Source of the DNA: Burkholderiales bacterium
Lineage (GTDB): Bacteria; Pseudomonadota; Gammaproteobacteria; Burkholderiales; JAEUMW01
Direction: 5' to 3'
Assembly: GCA_016791285.1 (NCBI GenBank)
Contig: JAEUMX010000016.1
Coordinates: 1-5,703, forward strand
Length of the DNA: 5,703 bases
Of this stretch, positions 1 through 5,402 are shown one piece after another. How positions within the stretch are numbered: the first letter of the stretch is position 1; every line of letters begins with the position of its first letter. The translations under genes were made by a program, and so were the position numbers. The notes under the pieces were generated by a model that was not told the origin of the DNA, made no database searches, and saw nothing but the letters and a program-made list of their open reading frames with translations.

Positions 1-97
1 TGCATTCCTCGAATCCGTGTCCTATGGTTGAAGGGCAACACGATAGTCAAGAGGAAAGAAAGTTTCCCGTTCTGTTTCTTCCGGATGAGGAGGAATC

Positions 98-667
98 ATG
101 GAGAGGACCAATGACATACCGAGCAAGAAAGCCTTGACCGCAGTACTGCTCGTGCTGGTCAGCACCGTGGGATGGATAGGAGAAACCTGCGCCCACGACG
201 GCAAACGGCTGATCGCCACTCTGCAGACGACAACCCGTTTCATTCCGGTAAATGAGCTGAAGCCAGGGGACCGCTGCTTGGAAGCCCCACCCCCCCGCTA
301 CCCCCCGATCGTCGGACGACTGGAAGCTGTCGGCGCCGGCAACGCCGAACTGGTGGGCGCCGGCAATACCAGCTTCAAGGGTCCGGTGACGGATGACCAA
401 TCTCACTGTGTGCATGCAGGCGGAGCAAAGGCTTCGAAGGGAAGGTTCACACTTACCAATGCCCAGGGCAGGAAGATCGAGGGGCGTTACTTCGCCGAGC
501 TCGTTCCGACATTCAATCCAACATCTTTCATAATCAACGGTATGGCTTGCGTCGCGCCTCACACTCGGCTCCACGTGGACCACGACTGCTTTCGGCCAGC
601 ACGCGGCCTCACCGATCTGGTCCTCGGCAACGCGACGATCTTCCTCGATCAGCGCGTTGATGACTAA
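98..667 (+). CDS. Small exported cysteine-containing protein of unknown function
   Basis: The 189-residue product starts at an ATG preceded by a strong Shine-Dalgarno (GAGGAGG, 87-93) four bases away, which fixes the start. Residues 10-32 look like a Sec signal peptide: two lysines, a hydrophobic core (ALTAVLLVLVSTVGW), then TCA before HDG as a likely cleavage point. The mature part has four cysteines (C60, C104, C151, C164), enough for two disulfides. The middle carries a G-x-G-N-x-x-L-V-G...F-K-G...SHCV stretch (about 80-105) followed by GRFTLTNAQGRKIEGRYFAE (115-134). This resembles a pattern common in environmental secreted beta-rich proteins, where a 'GRFT/SHC' strand precedes 'FTLTAANGD.I.G.Y'. 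That resemblance is recalled, not searched. No catalytic motif is visible. The gene is alone on its strand and converges on the minus-strand cluster. A run of seven C at 290-296 and six at 301-306 lies in the coding part. I do not know its function. Confidence 0.8.
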   Translation: MERTNDIPSKKALTAVLLVLVSTVGWIGETCAHDGKRLIATLQTTTRFIPVNELKPGDRCLEAPPPRYPPIVGRLEAVGAGNAELVGAGNTSFKGPVTDDQSHCVHAGGAKASKGRFTLTNAQGRKIEGRYFAELVPTFNPTSFIINGMACVAPHTRLHVDHDCFRPARGLTDLVLGNATIFLDQRVDD

Positions 668-705
668 GAGCGCGCACTGACACCGCGACGATCTTTATCG
701 ATCAG
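631..705 (+). repeat. Short imperfect direct repeat at the 3' end of the exported-protein gene
   Basis: The 22 bases at 631-652 recur at 684-705 with two mismatches (at 643 and 644), an offset of 53 bp. The first copy encodes the end of the protein (ATIFLDQ). The second lies just past the TAA stop in a different frame and, in its own frame, reads ATIFIDQ and reaches a TGA a few codons later. It looks like a small duplication or a leftover end of a related gene. Confidence 0.6.
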
Positions 706-739
706 GTGCTTCGACTGAGATGACGAAGGTGATGCGGGG

Positions 740-772
740 GGCCGAGCCCTGGCCTTGTTCATGGGCTCGGCC
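740..772. terminator. Stem-loop between convergent genes, probable bidirectional terminator
   Basis: GGCCGAGCCC (740-749) and GGGCTCGGCC (763-772) are exact reverse complements, giving a 10 bp G+C-rich stem with a 13-base loop. It lies between the stop of the plus-strand gene (667) and the last minus-strand coding remnant (781), where a shared terminator is expected. No clear T-tract follows on either strand, so if it terminates it is not a textbook intrinsic terminator. It could also act as an RNA-stabilising 3' hairpin. Confidence 0.6.
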
Positions 773-780
773 ACCTTACC

Positions 781-861
781 TTAGAGCGACCGCAGGAAGT
801 TCAGCAGGTCCTGCTGCTGGCTTGGAGAGAGCTGGTTGAACCTCGCGATCACCGCATTCGC
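781..861 (-). pseudogene. Orphan 3' end of a di-haem oxidoreductase gene (last 26 codons)
   Basis: Read on the minus strand, these codons give ANAVIARFNQL followed by SPSQQQDLLNFLRSL and a TAA stop. This is the same C-terminus as the di-haem oxidoreductase at 5703-5403, with one amino-acid change (I for V) and one silent change. Upstream, residues such as VIVHPGSQ (about 864-891) may be a degraded continuation of the H-A-S-G-S segment of the intact gene, but beyond that the similarity is lost. The frame is closed by the TGA at 961-963, and no plausible start or ribosome-binding site exists for so short a piece, so I treat it as a gene remnant. The stretch 862-960 holds no other feature I can support. 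Confidence 0.75.
782..861 (-). repeat. Direct repeat copy A, bounding the three-gene block
   Basis: This 80 bp segment matches 5404-5483 in the same orientation at a constant offset of 4622, with mismatches only at 849 and 859. On the left the identity stops within the stop codon (TAA here, TAG in the other copy). On the right it breaks off abruptly after 861. The pair encloses the hydrolase, the glycosidase-like protein and the 202-residue protein. Confidence 0.9.
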
Positions 862-960
862 GGTCGGTTGGCTTCCCGGATGTACGATCACGGCAACTGG
901 GGAGGATCGGGCGACTTTGGAACGCCTGTAGGAACGCTGATGCTGCAGGCCACAAACACC

Positions 961-1569
961 TCAGCGCGCGTCGAGCGCCTTGCATTGCAGGGCAAGACCG
1001 GTGAAGCCCCCGGCAGCGGTGAAATAAGCTCTCACGCCGACCGCGATGTGATCGGTCGGGCAGTTTCGTGCTGGCTGCCAGCTGTCGCAGCCGCCTAGGG
1101 TCACGGTCTTGCTTGGCTCGGCCGCCTTGCTCACGGTCCCGTCCTTGTTCACCGTGGCCGCGTCGATGCGTATGCCTCTCACCTGCGGAATCGTGCCGCT
1201 GGTACAAACGCTGATGCCGCGCACAAAATGTGGTGCGGTAAACGCCGCGGTTCTCGTGGATGCCGCCGCGGGCCTGCAGGTCTCCGACCCTGACAATGTC
1301 GTGGTGAGCGGCAGAGATGCATTGATGTTCGGTTGACCTGGAAGATCCTGGAACGAGAGGGACAGCGAGCATGGCACCTCTTCGTCCTCGCCGAGCGAGA
1401 TCCCACTCAGAGCTATCCTCTTGTCCGAGGTGATCCTGCTTTGTGAGGACACCGTGGCCGGGGTCGGCTTATGGGAAGGGCCCAACACGTCGAAACCCGA
1501 CACCGGCGTGATATGGGCTGTGGCGCTCTGTGTAGTCACGACCCAAGGCTGAGCGAGAATCGCGACCAC
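961..1569 (-). CDS. Stand-alone six-cysteine domain protein, homologous to the C-terminus of the upstream hydrolase
   Basis: The 202-residue product uses a GTG start only three bases after the TAA of the glycosidase-like gene, in the same frame. The TAA blocks any earlier in-frame start, and no good ribosome-binding site is seen, so translation is probably coupled. It aligns along most of its length with residues ~391-584 of the hydrolase: IALSGIS.../AALYGIS..., VPCSLSLSFQDL/DPCEVTLKIENL, HFVRGISVC/AFMTGIRVC, VRGIRI/VKGFQI, CDSW/CHHW, and FTGLALQCKAL/LTGVRLLCRRL at the end. All six cysteines correspond (67, 98, 122, 161, 170, 196 with 446, 469, 500, 538, 548, 580). The closing W...CP...A...LTG..L.C pattern recalls vitelline membrane outer layer protein I-type repeats, only as a weak likeness. 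The N-terminus is mildly hydrophobic but lacks positive charge, so it is not a convincing signal peptide, although the six cysteines suggest export. Function unknown; substrate binding is a guess. Confidence 0.75.
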   Translation of the reverse strand: MVAILAQPWVVTTQSATAHITPVSGFDVLGPSHKPTPATVSSQSRITSDKRIALSGISLGEDEEVPCSLSLSFQDLPGQPNINASLPLTTTLSGSETCRPAAASTRTAAFTAPHFVRGISVCTSGTIPQVRGIRIDAATVNKDGTVSKAAEPSKTVTLGGCDSWQPARNCPTDHIAVGVRAYFTAAGGFTGLALQCKALDAR

Positions 1570-1572
1570 GCC

Positions 1573-3453
1573 TTACTTCGGCGTCGGGTCGTCGCCGCAC
1601 TGATGGCCATTGACGTAGGTGAAACGCTGTTCCTCATCGGTCTTGAGCGTGCGCGTGAACTGGTGCCGGTGGACGGTAGGGAACGCGTCCGGAAGCTTGA
1701 GCGCGGCACCGCGCTCCCGCCGTCGGATGTGCAGCAGATTGTCCCAGTCGCCAAGCGTTCGCGGACCGCCCGGTAACACGCAGCCGGCAGGGGTACGGCC
1801 GTGCGCATCGAGCACGCCATCGCTTCGAGTCTTGCGGATCTCCCACAGCCGTTGCTCGTAGATCTCGAAGAAAGTTGCCTGCGAATCGCAGTAGCCATTC
1901 TGGAGCGCTGCCTCGAGGTGCTCCGGACTGTCGACTCCGTTTGTCGCATTCGTGGTCTGAAAGCCGACGATCTGTCCGTCGCTGCCGGCCTGCCTGGTCC
2001 ATCGATTGGGCCGACAGTCCTCTATGCCATCGTTGTCATTGTCCCCGCACTGCGGCTTGAGGGCGTTGTGCTGGACGACGAAGCGTGTCCCATACGTGCT
2101 CGCGCCATCCTGAAGCACGCATTCCGTCTGCTGGGCGCCACTGGGGAGCGTACCTTTCGGGGGAAACTCGCATGGATTCCCGCCCCGAGCCTTGATATCT
2201 TCGGCATCCCAGATGTCCAGTCCGGGCTGGCCCAGATACTGGCGGGAGTCGTTTACCTGCGGGAATCCATCCTGAATCAGCATGTAGCTCATGTCCTTGC
2301 CCGGATAGGATTCGGCGAGCACTTCCATCTGCTTCTGATAGAACTCCCGCAGCTTGGTCGGCGTGTACCCGACTTCTGCCGCCGTCGCCCACGTCTCGGT
2401 ATTGCACGGGCAGTCGGACGCGGTCTCGCATCGTTTCGGCAATCGGTTCTCGTCGGTGAACAGATTCATCCCCGACGGCTTGATGGAGGCGAGCGCCCGA
2501 TACCAGGCGTTCTTCGTCTTGATGTGTTCGGCGACCTCCCGCAGCAGCTCGAAGTAATATCTCCGATACGCTTCGTCGGCGGGGCTGCCGAGGTCCATGT
2601 CGGACCCGCATCGGTCGGCCTCGAGATTGCTGCCACCATCCTTGAAATGGAGTCGCCGGACTGCCGGAAGCCGTTGCCTCGTCGGCGCTCCCGGGGATGA
2701 CACATCGATCTCGGGATGGAAGATCCAGCCTGGGGTGCCGTGCTTGCCGGCCCTGAAGACGAGGCTGTACAGCTTGCCGTTCCCCACTGCCCTTCCGATC
2801 TCGCGGCCCAGGGCATTCCAGTCGAACCGACCCGGACCGGTGTGCACGGCGTTCCATTCCATCCGGATCAAGACGCCGGTAATGTCCGGGTCCTGCCACG
2901 TGTCCTTCATGGTCGCGTAGGGCTCGCCCGTCTCGCACAAGCATCGGACACCGGCTTCGGTCTGGACCTCGAGCTCCAGTGTCTTGTCCGCCTTGCACGC
3001 GTCGCAGTCGCGCCGGCCTGATTTCTCCGCGAAGCCGGGCCACATCGCGCCGCTCCCCATCGGACCCAGGGCAAAGATGCCCGAGGCGCCCGCCGGCATC
3101 GGCCCCGTGAATTCGTTGGGATCGCCCGGGTCGTAGCGCTTGTAGTCGGCGCAGATGTCCAGGCCGGGCACCTGCTGCGGCTGCAGTGTGGGTCGGACCG
3201 GAATGATGGCGTGGGTCGTGAAGGTCTTCCCGATGGTCCCTGGCGGGAGCCCCGGAATGGGGAGCCGCCACGCGACGGTGTCACCATCGCGGATCCGGAC
3301 CCACTGTGGTTCGAACGAACCGTCCGGTTTCACGGTCACGGTAACCTCGACGGCTCCAGCGGCACCTATGCCGAGCAGCGCCATCGCAAGCAGCAATAGG
3401 ACAAGCAGCTTGCGGACGCAGGCGCCAAGCGAGAGAAAGACGAAACCTGTCAC
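1573..3453 (-). CDS. Secreted glycoside-hydrolase-like protein with cupredoxin-like N-terminal segment
   Basis: The 626-residue protein uses a GTG start. An in-frame TGA at 3475-3477 excludes longer forms, and AGGA lies nine bases upstream. Residues 13-36 (VRKLLVLLLLAMALLGIGAAGA) are a signal peptide. Residues 36-86 contain F-x-P-x-W-V-x-I-x-D-G-D-T-V-A-W and a later T-T-H, like the start of a plastocyanin/cupredoxin fold but too short for a full copper site. From about 185 the sequence resembles a TIM-barrel glycosidase of the GH42/beta-galactosidase-like kind: ITGVLIRMEWNAV, then PGRFDWNALGREIGRAV, GKLYSLVFRAGKHGTPGWIF, SGMNLFTDENRLP and MSYMLIQDGFP. E335 and E530/E533 (FFEIYEQRLW) are candidate catalytic acids. 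Residues 470-479 (DNDNDGIEDC) look like a calcium-binding loop. Many cysteines occur, including DCDAC (149-153). It follows the hydrolase by 28 bp in one operon. Enzyme class is inferred; the substrate is unknown, and a catalytically inactive binding protein is possible. Confidence 0.82.
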   Translation of the reverse strand: MTGFVFLSLGACVRKLLVLLLLAMALLGIGAAGAVEVTVTVKPDGSFEPQWVRIRDGDTVAWRLPIPGLPPGTIGKTFTTHAIIPVRPTLQPQQVPGLDICADYKRYDPGDPNEFTGPMPAGASGIFALGPMGSGAMWPGFAEKSGRRDCDACKADKTLELEVQTEAGVRCLCETGEPYATMKDTWQDPDITGVLIRMEWNAVHTGPGRFDWNALGREIGRAVGNGKLYSLVFRAGKHGTPGWIFHPEIDVSSPGAPTRQRLPAVRRLHFKDGGSNLEADRCGSDMDLGSPADEAYRRYYFELLREVAEHIKTKNAWYRALASIKPSGMNLFTDENRLPKRCETASDCPCNTETWATAAEVGYTPTKLREFYQKQMEVLAESYPGKDMSYMLIQDGFPQVNDSRQYLGQPGLDIWDAEDIKARGGNPCEFPPKGTLPSGAQQTECVLQDGASTYGTRFVVQHNALKPQCGDNDNDGIEDCRPNRWTRQAGSDGQIVGFQTTNATNGVDSPEHLEAALQNGYCDSQATFFEIYEQRLWEIRKTRSDGVLDAHGRTPAGCVLPGGPRTLGDWDNLLHIRRRERGAALKLPDAFPTVHRHQFTRTLKTDEEQRFTYVNGHQCGDDPTPK

Positions 3454-3462
3454 CGCACCGTG

Positions 3463-3466
3463 TCCT
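3463..3466 (-). promoter_or_regulatory. Ribosome-binding site for the GTG start at 3453
   Basis: On the minus strand AGGA lies nine bases before the GTG. It is the only purine-rich match in the 28 bp gap after the hydrolase stop. Since an in-frame TGA sits just upstream, it supports the GTG as the true start of the glycosidase-like gene. Confidence 0.45.
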
Positions 3467-3481
3467 GTCCAGAGTCAAGCC

Positions 3482-5260
3482 TCACGGCAGTGTCCCAAAT
3501 CCCTGCTTGTACAGCCTGCGGCAAAGCAGGCGCACGCCGGTCAGGCTGCGTGGCTTCTTCTCATTGTCCTCGCGCTCGAAATGGAGCTCCGCTGCCGTTG
3601 CCAGTTGACCTGCGGGACACGAAGCCACTGTCTTGGCCCAGTGATGACAGTTGGTTCGCTCTTTCAGGGTGGTCAGCGGCAATGGATACAGATCACCATT
3701 GTTATCGATCGCCTGCCCAAAGATCTGAAATCCCTTGACTTTGTCATCCTGCCGATCCATGCAGACCCGGATGCCGGTCATGAACGCACGCGTTCCCCAA
3801 CGATCGTCGAAGTTCGCGAGCAGGGCCGTCGAGGTGGGATCCTTGCCCGTGCCGCACTTTTGTGTACTCACGTCGGGTCTGTCGAAATAGGTCATCAGAT
3901 TCTCGATCTTGAGCGTCACTTCGCAGGGATCGTCTCCCCGCTCGCGCCAAGAGATTCCGTACAGGGCTGCATGGGCGTTGGGGTCATCCTCCGTCACGGT
4001 GACACCAATCGTCGTAGGAACACTCGGCCTTCCCGACAATTCAGTCGAGTGTTCGCTTCCCACCAACAAGAGCTCGAGGGGCCGAGGCGACGGACAATCC
4101 GGGCCGTAACACGCTTTGCAGAAGCGCGCGAGATACGGCTCAAAGAGGTATACCTGCGGGACTGTCTCCGCAGCGGCCTCACTCCGTGCGGAGGTCGGCA
4201 TGCAGCCGTCGCGCGCCAGGGAGTAGTGATCGGTACACTTACCCTGTGGGAGACTGTCTGTCCCGCCGGGGCCCTGATCTACTCTGGCCTGCGTGGTCAT
4301 GGTGACCGACGGTGTGGGCGTGGTCGGTGGGTTGCCACTCTCGAGGACGTAGAGCGCGTCCGGGAAGCCGAGCCGTTTCAATGTCGACGGCGTCGCGGTG
4401 GACTGCGGGCAATCGATTTCCGGCGGGCGGCAGTGGCCGACGAAGTACTTCGGGATCGCTACGGGCACAGGTTTGTACCAATCCGCCAGCACGTCGTTTC
4501 CATCGCGGTCCTTGCCACATGTGTCATAGCCGCCATCCAGCATGACCAAACCTCTCGCGCCATACAGCTGCGAGATATAGGCCGCGTGGCCGGCGCCCTG
4601 CGAAAACCCCGCGACGATGATGTTGCGCCAGACGATGGGCATCACGGTGTTCGACAAGTCCAGGTGACTGTCCCAATGGTCGTCGTTGCGGCCGTCGCGC
4701 ATGTCCTCTTCGTTCAACTTCCGCAGCAACTGAAAGAGGCGGCGGATGACGGAGTCGCCCTTCTGGATCGTCAGATGCGGGGACATCGACTCGCCGGTGA
4801 TGATCTCCTCGCGCGCGGGGCCGTAGCACGCAGCACAATCGGGCTTGCCAACGCACACGCTGCCATCTCTCGCGCCGGGATCGTACCGGGTGTCGTAAGA
4901 AAGGCCGATGGTGCGATAGCCCGCATAGGCACCCATCTGCAGCACCAACTCGTGCAATCTGGGTTCCATGCCTGATCCCGGCAGGAACAGCAGGAGCTGC
5001 GGGTATACGCGCGCCCCCGGGGCGGGCTTGTAGACACGGTGCGAGGCGCAAGGGGTGTCCGCGCTGCGCCCCGAGCAGAACGACGGCTGATTGGTGGTGT
5101 TGAGGTCAGAGGGAAAATAGTCGGCGCCGCTGGTGTCGGTCACCTCCTGCGGCGGGTTCGACGAGAAATCCGTCGCCCTTGGGCAGTCAGCGCGGGCCGC
5201 ATCCGCGGCAAGCGCAAACAGAACCAACATCGCCTTCGCCAGCAGGTGCGCGCGTCGCAT
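3482..5260 (-). CDS. Secreted alpha/beta hydrolase with extra six-cysteine C-terminal domain
   Basis: The 592-residue protein starts at an ATG with GGAGG five bases upstream (5266-5270). Residues 1-25 form a signal peptide (RR n-region, LLAKAMLVLFALAADA core, cleavage likely after ARA). The catalytic part (~75-385) shows LLLFLPGSG (89-97), a typical oxyanion-strand region, then GYRTIGLSYD (114-123). The nucleophile elbow GFSQG has S220 as the presumed catalytic serine in IIVAGFSQGAGHAAYIS, and LVMLDGGYD follows (238-246). D242 or D283 and H345 are candidate triad partners, unproven. The FLPG...GY..IGLSY...C...C...R.E...G pattern resembles the BPSS1187-type family of exported alpha/beta hydrolases as I recall it. 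Residues ~391-584 form a second domain with six cysteines, related to the 202-residue protein two genes downstream. A Pro/Thr-rich stretch (310-323) occurs before the end of the catalytic part. The motif ACYGP occurs twice (144-148, 383-387). Likely an extracytoplasmic esterase or lipase-like enzyme; substrate unknown. Confidence 0.88.
   Translation of the reverse strand: MRRAHLLAKAMLVLFALAADAARADCPRATDFSSNPPQEVTDTSGADYFPSDLNTTNQPSFCSGRSADTPCASHRVYKPAPGARVYPQLLLFLPGSGMEPRLHELVLQMGAYAGYRTIGLSYDTRYDPGARDGSVCVGKPDCAACYGPAREEIITGESMSPHLTIQKGDSVIRRLFQLLRKLNEEDMRDGRNDDHWDSHLDLSNTVMPIVWRNIIVAGFSQGAGHAAYISQLYGARGLVMLDGGYDTCGKDRDGNDVLADWYKPVPVAIPKYFVGHCRPPEIDCPQSTATPSTLKRLGFPDALYVLESGNPPTTPTPSVTMTTQARVDQGPGGTDSLPQGKCTDHYSLARDGCMPTSARSEAAAETVPQVYLFEPYLARFCKACYGPDCPSPRPLELLLVGSEHSTELSGRPSVPTTIGVTVTEDDPNAHAALYGISWRERGDDPCEVTLKIENLMTYFDRPDVSTQKCGTGKDPTSTALLANFDDRWGTRAFMTGIRVCMDRQDDKVKGFQIFGQAIDNNGDLYPLPLTTLKERTNCHHWAKTVASCPAGQLATAAELHFEREDNEKKPRSLTGVRLLCRRLYKQGFGTLP
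3509..4090 (-). other. Six-cysteine C-terminal domain of the hydrolase
   Basis: This is residues ~391-584 of the hydrolase. Cysteines are at 446, 469, 500, 538, 548 and 580; the spacings (23, 31, 38, 10, 32) compare with 31, 24, 39, 9 and 26 in the 202-residue neighbour. The conserved core is G-I-x-V-C, then V-K/R-G-F/I-x-I, C-x2-W, C-P, and L/F-T-G-x-x-L-x-C. The two copies are clearly related but far from identical, so the split is old. Predicted beta-rich and disulfide-bonded; role not known. Confidence 0.75.
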
Positions 5261-5357
5261 GGTCGCCTCCGAACTGCAAGGCGGAGATGCTACTCACGTG
5301 CGAGCCCGCGGGTCCATCCTCCATCCGGACTAGTACGACCCGATCTGTCAGCGGCGC

Positions 5358-5380
5358 GTCGGACTGCATTGCAGCCCGAC
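5358..5380. other. Inverted repeat in the spacer between di-haem gene and hydrolase
   Basis: GTCGG (5358-5362) pairs with CCGAC (5376-5380), and CTGC (5364-5367) pairs with GCAG (5371-5374), leaving a three-base loop and one A/C mismatch. It lies 23 bases past the di-haem stop on the minus strand and could be a weak terminator, attenuator or operator. There is no T-tract. The rest of the 142 bp spacer (5261-5402) holds the hydrolase ribosome-binding site and no promoter I can defend. Confidence 0.35.
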
Positions 5381-5402
5381 TGCGTCGCATCTGCGTGGCC
5401 GC

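Noticed and set aside
53..82. Imperfect inverted repeat GGAAAGAAA / TTTCTTCC upstream of the 98 start
   Set aside because: It is A/T-purine simple sequence with a bulge and no accompanying promoter boxes I could place, so it is not reported as an operator.
47..583. A 178-codon minus-strand frame opposite the exported-protein gene
   Set aside because: No ribosome-binding site or domain. The plus-strand frame has a strong Shine-Dalgarno and a signal peptide.
776..1372. A 198-codon minus-strand frame whose end matches another frame near 5403-5480
   Set aside because: The match is the off-frame reading of the 80 bp nucleotide repeat; the real coding frame is that of the di-haem C-terminus.
1801..2700. 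A 299-codon open frame on the plus strand
   Set aside because: Fully antisense to the glycosidase-like gene and without domain features; a shadow of high-G+C codon use.
2036..3271. A 411-codon minus-strand frame overlapping the glycosidase-like gene
   Set aside because: Out-of-frame shadow, very rich in Arg, Pro and Gly, with no start signal; the main frame carries the conserved motifs.
3155..4975. A 606-codon open frame on the plus strand
   Set aside because: It lies antisense to the end of the glycosidase-like gene and most of the hydrolase, its translation shows no recognisable domain, and long antisense frames are expected at this G+C. The minus-strand proteins have signal peptides and motifs.
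5275..5350. CTGACA and TACTAG on the minus strand as a promoter for the hydrolase operon
   Set aside because: The spacing is about 10 bases rather than 16-18, so the pair is not a credible sigma-70 promoter.
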